From: Mongoliitalea daihaiensis
GTDB taxonomy: Bacteria; Bacteroidota; Bacteroidia; Cytophagales; Cyclobacteriaceae
DNA length: 64,000 nt
NCBI RefSeq assembly: GCF_021596945.1
Contig: NZ_CP063779.1
Coordinates: forward strand, 1,181,501-1,245,500
Direction of reading: 5' to 3'
Shown here: in pieces, positions 42,788-51,505 of the stretch
Layout: each line of letters begins with the position of its first letter
Position numbering within the stretch: the first letter of the stretch is position 1
Notes under the pieces: model-generated
Databases searched by the model: none
Seen by the model: the letters and a program-made list of their open reading frames with translations, nothing else
What the model was told of the DNA's origin: nothing
Translations under genes and position numbers: made by a program

Positions 42788-43934
42788 AAAGGGTAAAATA
42801 GTTTTTTTGCATAGTTCCTCAGAGTTATACGGGGCTTCCAAGATTTTGATCTTTGTTATAGAGATTGTGCAAAAGATGGGTTTCCCCATTTTGGTGATAT
42901 TACCCGGAGAAGGTCCATTAGCAAAGGAAATGATGCGTTTGGGTTTTGATGTGCGTATCATGAATTTGGGCATCCTTCGGAGGAAATATTTTTCTCCTTT
43001 GGGAATTATCAACAGAGGCAAGCGACTGGTTCAGGCTTATCAGTTTCTGAAAGATTTGCATCAGCAAGAGAAAATTGCGCTCATTTATTCCAATACGTTG
43101 GCGGTAATCATAGGTGCGGTTTTTGCCCGACGCAAGAAAATCCCACACGTATGGCATATTCATGAAATTCTTCATAGCCCTGAGTTTCTAATTAAATTTT
43201 TGGCAAGACAATTGGATCAAACTACCCCTAATCCCCTCGTGGTATCAGAGGCTGTGGCGAATCACTGGAGAAAGTATTTGCAAATAGCCATCCCATCAGT
43301 TATCCACAACGGGATGGACTACAGTCCATTCTTACACGCGAAGTCTGATCTAAGACAATCCCTGGGTGTAAAGAATGATCAACCCGTCATCACCATGATT
43401 GGTCGTATCAACCCGGGGAAAGGGCAGCAATTCTTTCTTCAAATGGCCAAGGAGCTGATTCAACTGTATCCAAATGCTGTTTTTTGGATGGTAGGGGATC
43501 CTTACCCTGGGTATGAACCTATTCATGGGCAGCTCAAGGAGTACATCCGAACGCACCACTTGGAGGCTTCCGTCATGGATTTAGGCTTTAGGATGGATGT
43601 ACCAGAGGTTTTGGCATCTTCTGATATTTTTGTCTTACCATCTATTTTACCTGATTCTTTTCCAACGGTAATTTTGGAAGCGATGGCTAGTGGCTTACCG
43701 GTAGTTGCTACAGATTCAGGTGGTGCTTCGGAAATGATTGAAGACGAAGTTACCGGATATTTGATTCCTATGGGAGATGTGAAGTTGGGTGTGTCCCGTA
43801 TTGCTAGCTTATTGAAGGATAGGAAAGCTGCCAAAACGATGGGACTAGCAGGGCAGCAACGTGTTCAAGAGTTATTTTCCTTTCAAAAGTTTTCCACAAA
43901 GATAGAGCAGTTTTTATGGCAACAAATCAACTGA
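42780..43934 (+). CDS. glycosyltransferase family 4
   Basis: 384 residues from the ATG at 42780 (a GTG at 42774 is the alternative); it overlaps the methyltransferase stop by 8 bases. GT-B fold: N-terminal IVFLHSSSELYGASKIL, acceptor domain HVWHIHEIL, then the donor domain with ITMIGRINPGKGQQFFLQM, MVGDPYPGYE, DLGFRMDVPEVLASSDIFVLPS and SFPTVILEAMASGLPVVATDSGGASEMI. All conserved positions of the GT4 donor site are intact. The next gene starts 19 bases before its stop. Confidence 0.95.
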   Translation: MSEKGKIVFLHSSSELYGASKILIFVIEIVQKMGFPILVILPGEGPLAKEMMRLGFDVRIMNLGILRRKYFSPLGIINRGKRLVQAYQFLKDLHQQEKIALIYSNTLAVIIGAVFARRKKIPHVWHIHEILHSPEFLIKFLARQLDQTTPNPLVVSEAVANHWRKYLQIAIPSVIHNGMDYSPFLHAKSDLRQSLGVKNDQPVITMIGRINPGKGQQFFLQMAKELIQLYPNAVFWMVGDPYPGYEPIHGQLKEYIRTHHLEASVMDLGFRMDVPEVLASSDIFVLPSILPDSFPTVILEAMASGLPVVATDSGGASEMIEDEVTGYLIPMGDVKLGVSRIASLLKDRKAAKTMGLAGQQRVQELFSFQKFSTKIEQFLWQQIN

Positions 43935-45040
43935 AAGTTGCGATACTTGGAGCAAAAGGATATCCCTATGTTTATGGTGGCTATGACACCATGATCAAAG
44001 AACTAGGTGAGCGACTTCAAAAGCGTGGAGTGGAGGTGACGGTGTATTGCCATCGTGCACTGTTTGAGGAAAAGCCACCCGTAGTCAATGGTATCCGATT
44101 GGTGTACATGCCTGCCATTGAAAAGAAGAGCCTTACCCAACTGACACATTCTTTTCTTTCCATGATTCATGCCTGTTTTTCGGATGTGGATGTCATTTTT
44201 GTGGTCAATAGTGGCAATGGGCCTTTCGGTATTATTTCTACTCTTTTGCGCAAGCCAACCGTGATCAATGTGGATGGTTTGGAATGGTTGCGTCCTAAGT
44301 GGAAAGGGTTTGGCTCCAAGTACTTCAAGTGGTCCTCTCGCATGGCGACTCGTTGGTATGATCGGATTATCAATGATTCCGATGAAATGCGGCGGGTATA
44401 TTTGGAGGAGTTTGCTACGGACTCCACCGTGATAGCCTACGGGGCAAATCCCTCTGATGGTGCGGATGAGCAACTTTTGGATCGATGGATGTTGGCTCCA
44501 AGGTCTTATTTTTTGATTGTAGGAAGGTTAGTCCCCGACAACAATGCTGATTTGATCATTTCAGGTTTTTTGAAGTCTAATTCACAAAGAAGATTAGTGG
44601 TTGTTGGTGATGTACCATTTCAGGATGCCTATGCAGAAAGATTGAAAAATCTAAAAGACCCTCGTCTCTTATTTACAGGGTATGTGACCAACTCTGAGGA
44701 GCTCAAGTCTTTATATCATCACTGCTATGCATACTTCCATGGGCATGAATATGGAGGAACCAATCCTGCCATGTTAAAGGCTTTGGGATATGGGTGTGCG
44801 ATTTTGGCTTTGGATACGCCATTTAATCAAGAAATGCTGCAACAAGGAAAGCATGGCTGGTATTTTGGCAAAAACGCTGCATCTGTCGCAAGTCTTGTGG
44901 ACAAAGCTGAGAGAAGCGTTGAAGAAATGGAGCATTTGAGACAGACAGCACCTTCGGGCCTTACTCAGCGCTATAATTGGGATTACGTGACAGAGCAGTA
45001 TTTGCAGGTATTTTTGGAATTGAAGGAGCGGAAGCGTTAG
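43916..45040 (+). CDS. DUF1972-type glycosyltransferase (rhamnosyltransferase-like)
   Basis: 374 residues. The N-terminal DUF1972 domain has the signature KVAILGAKGYPYVYGGYDTMIKELGERL and VIFVVNSGNGPFG; VINVDGLEWLRPKWKGFG is the conserved catalytic-region pattern. The C-terminal half is a GT-B donor domain (IVGRLVPDNNADLIISGF, YAYFHGHEYGGTNPAMLKALGYGCAIL). The family includes rhamnosyl and related transferases of surface glycans. It overlaps the upstream gene by 19 bases, and its stop shares TTAG with the convergent FkbM gene (45037-45040). Confidence 0.92.
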   Translation: MATNQLKVAILGAKGYPYVYGGYDTMIKELGERLQKRGVEVTVYCHRALFEEKPPVVNGIRLVYMPAIEKKSLTQLTHSFLSMIHACFSDVDVIFVVNSGNGPFGIISTLLRKPTVINVDGLEWLRPKWKGFGSKYFKWSSRMATRWYDRIINDSDEMRRVYLEEFATDSTVIAYGANPSDGADEQLLDRWMLAPRSYFLIVGRLVPDNNADLIISGFLKSNSQRRLVVVGDVPFQDAYAERLKNLKDPRLLFTGYVTNSEELKSLYHHCYAYFHGHEYGGTNPAMLKALGYGCAILALDTPFNQEMLQQGKHGWYFGKNAASVASLVDKAERSVEEMEHLRQTAPSGLTQRYNWDYVTEQYLQVFLELKERKR

Positions 45041-45825
45041 TCCATCGTAGCTTTTAAGCCAATAACCAACTCACCTGATTCCCACACAATAAATCCAAAG
45101 GCTTTTAACTGTTCGTAGACCACAGATTTGCTGATAAACTCTTCGTGTACTTCTACTGCAATCAACTTCACGATCGATAAAAAGCTCAGGTCTCCTTGTT
45201 CGAATATAAACTTTTCATATCCCTCGATATCCATTTTGAGTAAAGCGATCTCTGTCAGTCCATATTGTTGAATCAATTGTGGAATGGTGATTCCTAAGAT
45301 GCTTCCTTCAGCACTTGCTTTGACTGTTTTAGACCAATCTTTTCCGTCCCTAAAATCATCGCTGATAGCAAATCGCATGTTTTCTTCATGGGAAATTGAA
45401 CAATTGATTCCGTGAATATGTGGATAACTTTGGATGTTTTTGGTTAGAATGTTGAAATTTTCAGGATCAGGCTCTACAGCAAAAATTGGGGAGTTATCCA
45501 CATGAGTACTGTAGTAAATCGAAGAAAGGCCGATATTGGCGCCTAAGTCCAAAATAGGCCCAGCAATATTGTTTGCTGATAGAAGTGTACAAATAGCAGC
45601 ATATTCTTGGAAGTTGAAGATCTGTTCAAAGACCTCAACATCACTTGATGAACCGCCTCTCAGAAAAACAGGATGCTGACTTATAGAGGATTGCATTTGG
45701 TAAACCCCCTCTTTTTCCTGAAAAGATTTTATCAATGCTGAAGTTTTTATCCTTCGCATAAAAATCTGCTGTGGAGAGCCTAAAGTGAAGACAAATTTAT
45801 CAATCAAATCTTTTAAAAATGGCAT
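45037..45825 (-). CDS. FkbM-family methyltransferase
   Basis: 262 residues from the ATG at 45825, five bases after the stop of the upstream glycosyltransferase; the longer frame overlaps that gene and adds non-family sequence. FkbM core: motif I GPILDLGANIGLSSIYY, acidic motif II AVEPDPENFNIL, then ALLKMDIEGYEKFIFEQ and a C-terminal VEVHEEFISK. It is a SAM-dependent O-methyltransferase that probably methylates a sugar hydroxyl. It is last in a minus-strand operon of three. Confidence 0.92.
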   Translation of the reverse strand: MPFLKDLIDKFVFTLGSPQQIFMRRIKTSALIKSFQEKEGVYQMQSSISQHPVFLRGGSSSDVEVFEQIFNFQEYAAICTLLSANNIAGPILDLGANIGLSSIYYSTHVDNSPIFAVEPDPENFNILTKNIQSYPHIHGINCSISHEENMRFAISDDFRDGKDWSKTVKASAEGSILGITIPQLIQQYGLTEIALLKMDIEGYEKFIFEQGDLSFLSIVKLIAVEVHEEFISKSVVYEQLKAFGFIVWESGELVIGLKATMD

Positions 45826-45830
45826 GAATA

Positions 45831-46988
45831 TCAATGGTTTGCAGTGTGGATAAGTATTTCTTTTAGACGTTCGGCCCATGTATTCCAATTGAGCTCCTCT
45901 TCGTATTTTTTGCGTGCTTGCTTGGATAATTTTTCGAGATGTTCAGGATTTTCGATCAATGATTCTAGGACATCAGCATAAGCAACATGTGGAGCATGGT
46001 AGTCCAACAGTATTCCGTTTACGTGATTTTCTATCATATCAGATACACCGCCAGTATGCGTGCTGATTACAGGCACACCATAGGCATTGGCCTCACCAAA
46101 CGCTATTGGTGTACAATCCGCTCGCGTAGGCATAAACAAAACGTCTGCTTCTTTCAAGTGCATCTCTAGTCTCTCGGCATCTGCTGCATTGTTTTTGTCC
46201 AAAAAAGGAATGACATGCATATAGGAGCGTTGAACGTCTGGAATACAACCGATGATAGTCAACTGAAAAGAGAATCCCCTTTGTTCTAGAATATCTAAGC
46301 TTTCTAGCACAATAGGCCCACCTTTTCTTTTCCAATCCACACCTATAAATAGCAGGGAAAAGATTTTTGAGCTATTTCGTTCTTTCACTTGGTAGCTAGA
46401 GCTTCGATCCAAGTTAGCTCCCATTTTTACCAAATAGGTGTTTTTTGCCTGATATACTTGGATAGCGGAGTTAATTGCCCATTGAGAAGAAAAAACCTGA
46501 GTGGTGGATTGTTGAATTGCCATCGCTTCTATCTCGTTGCTTTCTTGTATGGATTTAGAAGATAAATTTTTAAATGCATCGTAATACTGGCATACCAATT
46601 CGAATGTAGCATCTGAGAAGTAGCAGATGGGTACAGAAGTTTGGAGATGGGCAATTTCGACAGAACCTGTTGGAGCAAAAATTACATCCAATTCATATTG
46701 CTGGAGTATGTCAGAAAAGTATGCTCCATGCATTTTACTGAGGGTATGGTTGTGGGCCACATTATACTTTTTTCCATAAAATAGTCGGTGTTTGACTTTT
46801 GAAAAGAAAAACCGAAGATCCAAGAGTTTGCGCTGATGAAAGCTAAGCTTAACAGGGCCTAATACAATAACTGTTTGGAATTTCTCTTGCAAGGTCTGCA
46901 ACATTCGAAAGTAGATTCCAGACCAAGAGCGTTTATCAAGAGGATCTAAGGCTGTCAAAAAACCAACTTTCAATTGGGACTTACTCAT
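45831..46988 (-). CDS. glycosyltransferase family 4
   Basis: 385 residues, GT-B fold. Donor-domain features: KIFSLLFIGVDWKRKGGPIVLESLDIL, LTIIGCIPDV, EADVLFMPTRADCTPIAFGEANAYGVPVISTHTGGVSDMI. The E-x7-E region and G-loop are present. The start ATG at 46988 overlaps the upstream 2H phosphoesterase stop by 4 bases, so the unit is transcribed right to left. It probably extends the same surface polysaccharide. Confidence 0.93.
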   Translation of the reverse strand: MSKSQLKVGFLTALDPLDKRSWSGIYFRMLQTLQEKFQTVIVLGPVKLSFHQRKLLDLRFFFSKVKHRLFYGKKYNVAHNHTLSKMHGAYFSDILQQYELDVIFAPTGSVEIAHLQTSVPICYFSDATFELVCQYYDAFKNLSSKSIQESNEIEAMAIQQSTTQVFSSQWAINSAIQVYQAKNTYLVKMGANLDRSSSYQVKERNSSKIFSLLFIGVDWKRKGGPIVLESLDILEQRGFSFQLTIIGCIPDVQRSYMHVIPFLDKNNAADAERLEMHLKEADVLFMPTRADCTPIAFGEANAYGVPVISTHTGGVSDMIENHVNGILLDYHAPHVAYADVLESLIENPEHLEKLSKQARKKYEEELNWNTWAERLKEILIHTANH

Positions 46989-47554
46989 GGCATAGAGGTT
47001 TTATCAAAATCTAAAGGAAATGTTTGAATCACACTCCATCTACCATCTAAGCGTTTTAGCAAAGCCACATGAGTTACTTGATATTGCTGATCAAATGTTT
47101 GTTGCTTGATAAATTGCCAGTATTCATCAAATTTTGCAGGCTTAATATCCTTAAATGCTATCGTCATATGTGGATGAAAAGCTTTATCACTGAGTTCAAT
47201 TGGTTGCTTGAGTACAGTCTTTGTAAAATAACCCAACGCTTCCTGCAGTGCTTTCAGGTCTTGAGATGGTTTTAGAGCAATAAATATCACTCGTTTTCCA
47301 AATCGATCGAAACCATTGAAGGCTAAGTCAAATGACTTCCAATTTTTGAAAAAACCACCTAACTGAGCAATGAGTTTATCTTCTTTAGCTTCATTCCAAT
47401 GAAAAGGCATTTTGATTGTGACATGTGCAGGAGATTTTAAAGCATATTTTAAATGAAAGTTTTGCTTTAATAATTCCTTCAATCGGGTTGCCTCTTCTTG
47501 GATTTTCCCTTCCGGTACAAGTGCAATAAAATACTTAGCGATTGATTTTGCCAT
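46985..47554 (-). CDS. 2H phosphoesterase (2'-5' RNA ligase family)
   Basis: 189 residues from the ATG at 47554 (three codons inside the longest frame). Two HxT motifs: AHVTIKM (H44, T46) and PHMTIAF (H129, T131), the catalytic pairs of 2H phosphoesterases. The family includes 2',3'-cyclic phosphodiesterases and 2'-5' RNA ligases; the exact substrate is unknown. It heads an operon with a glycosyltransferase and the FkbM gene, and its role there is not obvious, so the coupling may be only positional. Confidence 0.9.
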   Translation of the reverse strand: MAKSIAKYFIALVPEGKIQEEATRLKELLKQNFHLKYALKSPAHVTIKMPFHWNEAKEDKLIAQLGGFFKNWKSFDLAFNGFDRFGKRVIFIALKPSQDLKALQEALGYFTKTVLKQPIELSDKAFHPHMTIAFKDIKPAKFDEYWQFIKQQTFDQQYQVTHVALLKRLDGRWSVIQTFPLDFDKTSMP

Positions 47555-47681
47555 TTGACACAAATATATTGGTTTTTCATTGTTGAAATGCTTTTCTTGG
47601 TCCTTAGATAAACAAATTGGCGGTTGCTTTTACCGTTAATTTTTAATTTGTAAATTGAAACAGCATTCAGATCAAACAGCT

Positions 47682-48593
47682 ATGAAGAATTTTGAAAGGG
47701 CCATGATAGGCCTGGATTTATCAGAAATGGATAACTTGATTTTACCGAAGGTATTTGCATTGTCAAGTTTATTGGGACTCAAAAAATTATATTTCATACA
47801 TATCACCAAGGATTTAAGTATTCCTGACGAAATCCGAAAGAATTATCCTGATTTAGCAGTACCTGTGGATGAGACGCTTGACAAGGAAATTCGTGAGAGT
47901 TTAAAAGATTTGGAAATCCCCGCTGATCTGGAATATGAAATCATAGTGGAAGAGGGAAAGGCCATGGAAAATGTTTTGCGATGGGCCAAACTTAAAGATG
48001 TTGACCTCTTGATCATGGGCAGAAAGAAAAAATTAGAAGGTTCTGGTTCACTGGCTAAGAAAATGGCACAAAAGGCGCCATGCTCTGTTTTGTTTTTGAC
48101 TGAAAATACCGATGTAAAGGTTCCGCATAAAATCCTTATTCCCATGGATTTTTCAGACCACTCCATCTTGACTTTACAATTTGCGGAAAGAGTTTCCGAG
48201 GATTTGGGTGCTGAAGTTGTTGGCCTACACATTTATGAGGTACCGATTGGGTATTACAAAACTGGAAAATCCTATGGAGAATTTGCAGAAATCATGAAAA
48301 AGCATGCAGAGAAGGATTATCAAAATTTTTTAAAGAAAAACAATCATGATGCTATTGATTGTATTTTTGAATTAAAGAAGACAGATCCTCGGGCTGAGAT
48401 GATCATCGACTTGGGCCGTAAGCATGGAGCAGAAATGATTATCATGGGAAGTAGAGGTAGAACAGGTTCTGCCGCGGTTTTATTAGGAAGTGTAGCGGAA
48501 AGTTTGGTCCATAAAAACAATGAAATTCCCATGCTGATTGTAAAAAAGAAGGGAGAAACAATGGGTTTCTTAGAGGCTTTTTCAAAAATTTAA
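47682..48593 (+). CDS. tandem universal stress protein
   Basis: 303 residues from the ATG at 47682; the TTG upstream (47655) is less likely. Two UspA domains: the first (about 1-146) starts RAMIGLDLSE and has LLIMGRKKKLEGSG; its ATP-binding G-x2-G-x9-G-(S/T) is changed to a basic variant. The second (about 150-300) starts KILIPMDFSDHS and has MIIMGSRGRTGSAAVLLGSVAE, where the motif is intact. Tandem Usp proteins of this type often sense ATP and aid survival under stress. An intrinsic terminator follows at 48634. Confidence 0.93.
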   Translation: MKNFERAMIGLDLSEMDNLILPKVFALSSLLGLKKLYFIHITKDLSIPDEIRKNYPDLAVPVDETLDKEIRESLKDLEIPADLEYEIIVEEGKAMENVLRWAKLKDVDLLIMGRKKKLEGSGSLAKKMAQKAPCSVLFLTENTDVKVPHKILIPMDFSDHSILTLQFAERVSEDLGAEVVGLHIYEVPIGYYKTGKSYGEFAEIMKKHAEKDYQNFLKKNNHDAIDCIFELKKTDPRAEMIIDLGRKHGAEMIIMGSRGRTGSAAVLLGSVAESLVHKNNEIPMLIVKKKGETMGFLEAFSKI

Positions 48594-48600
48594 AAGGATT

Positions 48601-49190
48601 TCATAAAATAGAGAAGCATGCCTGATCACCTTTGCCCTCCATATTCCATTGGAGGGCTTTTTCATTTTCTAATGTTTCTTTATCAAAAACGAGGGTAGTT
48701 TCTGTTTTGTGGAGGGGTAAGTTTCGTTTGTATAGCTCTGTACCCCAGAATTGAAATGAGGTACTGTCAAATTCCATATGCAAAAATTATAAGCCTATGG
48801 AAGCGGTAAGGTTTTCTAAACCTACTCTGCTAGAAATATCAAGATGTCTCGGGGCATCCAATTGTACCCCAAATCGATCTGATTTTTGGGTTTTAAAACC
48901 TTCCACCAAGGTGCATATACAGGAGGTCAGTAAGGAGTGTTTCAATAAGGCATTCCAGGACCTGCTTGAGGACTCGGGCAGTTTAAAAAACTCTTGACCA
49001 AAGGCAGATAACTGTAGTAATTTCCTTGATAGTATTCCCTAGGTTATGTGGAGCTTCGTTGATGTATAAATTTCCGCAGGTATCACAAGAGGTATAAGTA
49101 AATGATTCTTTGCTACCAAACATCAACTGTTTCACCTGTTAATCAGAAGTATTGGATGTATGCAAACAATAAGGACAAGCGGGGGATGAT
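48601..49190 (-). pseudogene. decayed SAM methyltransferase remnant
   Basis: The 599-base gap between the Usp gene and the glycosylphosphotransferase holds, on the minus strand and directly after the latter, pieces of one methyltransferase in different frames. First CPYCLHTSNTSD, then a TAA, then MFGSKESFTYTSCDTCGNLYINEAPHNL (about 49121 down). A frame change continues with REYYQGNYYSYLPLVKSFLN. Further down FGVQLDAPRHLDIS ends at a TAA near 48800, and the last piece, MEFDSTSFQFWGTELYKRNLPL to GKGDQACFSIL, ends at 48601. The order (zinc knuckle, YYSY box, QLDAPRH, yDSTxFQFWG, GKGDQACF) is that of Methyltransf_23-type enzymes. The Rossmann segment is missing, so about 300 bases are deleted. 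Confidence 0.75.
48634..48662 (+). terminator. intrinsic terminator of the universal stress protein gene
   Basis: gccctcca (48634-48641) pairs with tggagggc (48650-48657) around an 8-base loop, then five T follow. It lies inside the 3' fragment of the convergent methyltransferase pseudogene. Confidence 0.85.
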
Positions 49191-49192
49191 GA

Positions 49193-50563
49193 TCAGTAGG
49201 CATTTTCCCGGTTTAGTACTAACTCATACATGGTGCGCACACAAATTCCAAAGTCCATCCATATCGACCAGTTTTGGATGTAAAAGTAATCAAGTTTAAC
49301 TCTAGATCGTATTTGATAGGGATTTTCAATTTCACCTCTAAATCCTTTTACTTGTGCCAAACCAGTGATGCCTGGTTTGATTTTGTGCCTAGAATTATAT
49401 TTTTCTATTTGGGATTTAAAAATTTTGTTCATAGGAATGGTATGTGGTCTAGGACCCACAATCGACATGTCACCCATCAATACATTTAAGAATTGAGGCA
49501 TTTCATCCAGTGATGTGTTTCGCAAGAATGAACCTATTTTTGTTACCCTAGGATCATTTTTAGTGGCTTGGTGTGTGTCTGCATAGTCATTGGGGGTCAT
49601 AGACCTAAATTTTAAGCATCTAAACACGTTATTATTGACACCATTCCTTTCTTGAATAAAGAAAATCGGGCCTTTTGATTCTAATTTAATTAATAAGCCT
49701 ACCAAAGGAATTAGCCAACTCAATATAAAAACGGTAACTAATAACGAAAACGCTAAGTCAAATGAACGCTTAAAAAACCTATTCACTATGCTATCCAGCG
49801 GGATTTCGTTGACATTGATAACAAAAAAATCCCCATACTTTGAAAAGGATAGGTTCTTCTCCAACTGTAGGCTTCCACCAGGAATAATTTTTACTTTGAT
49901 ATAATGCTCATCAGCATAATTGATGATTTTCCTCACCAACTTATCTTTCAAGTTTTCATTGATGTAAATGACATCTACTTGTAAATTGGGAGCATCTTCG
50001 AAAAATTTTTCAATAGTACCTTTCGTTAGATCACAAGGGGATTCATCGTCATAATAGCCTAAAAACTGTATTCCGAAATCTCGTCGACGATTGAAAACAT
50101 GCTCTAATTTGGAGCTACTGCCACCTTTTCCTAGAATTATCGCTCTCCGTCGATTAAATCCAAAGGCACGGGTTTTTCTTAAAATTAAATGTATTCCTAT
50201 ACGGTATGAACCTACCAATAAAAATAGAGCGCTTGCCAGAATTACGAAGTACATTAACCGCAACTTCTCTGAATATACTGGCATCCAAACAATGGCAACT
50301 ATCGCGAGGAACCAAGCCAAGGAACCTAAAAGCTTACTGAGTGATGACTGAGCTTCACTAGTTCTTCCGAACCTGTAATCTTTTCTTAAAATGGTAATTA
50401 CAAGCCAAACCATAATAAAAATAGAAAAAGTAGAAACCTCCGGTTGTGCTATTGATCCCCAACCTTGAATGAGTAAGCCAGTCAAAAAGAAAGAAAGAAT
50501 GACGGCTATGACATCACCAACTATAAAGAACCAAGGGAAGTATTTATCAAATCGTTTTTCCAT
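49193..50563 (-). CDS. polyprenyl glycosylphosphotransferase (WcaJ/WbaP-like)
   Basis: 456 residues from the ATG at 50563 (a TTG at 50578 is less likely). N-terminal part: about four membrane helices (12-110), then a CoA-binding-like cytoplasmic domain (RAIILGKGGSSSKLEHVF; DVIYINENLKDKLVRKII). The C-terminal bacterial sugar transferase domain has SLLVTVFILSWLIPLVGLLIKLESKGPIFFIQERNG, LKFRSMTPNDY, RVTKIGSFLRNTSLDEMPQFLNVLMGDMSIVGPRPH and GITGLAQVKGFRGE. It transfers the first sugar phosphate to undecaprenyl phosphate, starting the repeat unit. It is the initiating enzyme of the locus, although it is on the minus strand. Confidence 0.95.
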   Translation of the reverse strand: MEKRFDKYFPWFFIVGDVIAVILSFFLTGLLIQGWGSIAQPEVSTFSIFIMVWLVITILRKDYRFGRTSEAQSSLSKLLGSLAWFLAIVAIVWMPVYSEKLRLMYFVILASALFLLVGSYRIGIHLILRKTRAFGFNRRRAIILGKGGSSSKLEHVFNRRRDFGIQFLGYYDDESPCDLTKGTIEKFFEDAPNLQVDVIYINENLKDKLVRKIINYADEHYIKVKIIPGGSLQLEKNLSFSKYGDFFVINVNEIPLDSIVNRFFKRSFDLAFSLLVTVFILSWLIPLVGLLIKLESKGPIFFIQERNGVNNNVFRCLKFRSMTPNDYADTHQATKNDPRVTKIGSFLRNTSLDEMPQFLNVLMGDMSIVGPRPHTIPMNKIFKSQIEKYNSRHKIKPGITGLAQVKGFRGEIENPYQIRSRVKLDYFYIQNWSIWMDFGICVRTMYELVLNRENAY

Positions 50564-50750
50564 AAAAATAAAATTCAACTGATATACGCAAAAACTATCT
50601 GTTTGAGATGCTTAATGGTATATTTTTTTTCGATAAAACAGCTTATTTTTAATTTATTGGTAAAATTAAGAAAGAATCCCATTGCTCTATTAATTTTGTT
50701 CTAAATTATTTGAGTTTAAACCAACGCTGCGTTTACATCAGTAAATCTAC

Positions 50751-51422
50751 ATGATAAATTACTTTAAGGCCTTATTAGCCTCCTCTGATCAACCACATTC
50801 TTTGGGATATCGTCTTCGCAATAAGCGTTTTGTAGACTTCGAAAATCTATTGAACAAACACTTTGCCAAAAATGAAAAAATCACTATTCTAGACGTGGGT
50901 GGAACGGCGTATTTTTGGGAAGATAAGGAACTGTTCAAGTCAGGTCGTCTATCGATTACCCTTTTGAATCTGACCATAGAAGAAAATCTTCCAAAGGGGA
51001 TGAAGAGTGTATCCGGAGATGCTACTCACATGCCAGAATTTGACGAAGATAGTTTTGATTTGGTATTTTCTAATTCTGTGATTGAACATTTATATACCTG
51101 GGAAAATCAGGTAAAAATGGCTCATGAATGCATGCGGGTAGGTAAATTTTTCTTTATTCAAACACCCAATAAGTACTTTCCTGTAGAAGCTCACTATGTA
51201 CTACCATTCGTGCAATTTTTGCCAAAATCCTGGACCTTTACCGTTTTGACTAAAACAAAATTGAGTAGAGGTATGCGCTGGACTACAAGAGATGCACAGC
51301 AATACTTGGATGAAATACGACTACTTTCTTTATCCGAAATGAAAGATCTCTTTCCGGGAAGTGTCATTTATCTGGAAAAATTTTCCGGTTTGAATAAGTC
51401 TCTAACCGCCCATAACCTGTGA
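50751..51422 (+). CDS. class I SAM-dependent methyltransferase
   Basis: 223 residues. Methyltransf_11-like core: motif I ILDVGGTAYFW (degenerate in the usual glycines, with GGT), LLNLTIEEN as motif II and SFDLVFSNSVIEHLY as motif IV. C-terminal part TPNKYFPVEAHYVLPFVQFLP resembles methyltransferases of surface-glycan loci. It lies divergently from the glycosylphosphotransferase with 187 bases between starts. The substrate is unknown. Confidence 0.88.
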   Translation: MINYFKALLASSDQPHSLGYRLRNKRFVDFENLLNKHFAKNEKITILDVGGTAYFWEDKELFKSGRLSITLLNLTIEENLPKGMKSVSGDATHMPEFDEDSFDLVFSNSVIEHLYTWENQVKMAHECMRVGKFFFIQTPNKYFPVEAHYVLPFVQFLPKSWTFTVLTKTKLSRGMRWTTRDAQQYLDEIRLLSLSEMKDLFPGSVIYLEKFSGLNKSLTAHNL

Positions 51423-51505
51423 TCGCCATTTTAAAAATTTAGCCTCTAAATTTAAACGTTTGGAGAGCTTTGTTGGTCTAATGGTATCATAAACCTCTAC
51501 TACAT

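Noticed and set aside
44003-44473. 156-codon minus-strand frame inside the DUF1972 glycosyltransferase
   Set aside because: Antisense shadow of a well-supported gene with no recognisable domain; the same holds for 52908-53309 and 47843-48232.
47623-47637. tggcggttgc before the universal stress protein as a sigma-54 site
   Set aside because: The GG and GC doublets are too close together for a -24/-12 promoter.
48797-48997. 66-codon plus-strand frame in the gap before the glycosylphosphotransferase
   Set aside because: It lies antisense to the methyltransferase pseudogene, whose conserved blocks explain the sequence on the other strand.
51465-51492. tRNA-like stretch ttggtctaatggtatcat
   Set aside because: It looks like a D-arm but no acceptor stem, anticodon arm or T-arm follows, and the YceI start comes 14 bases later.
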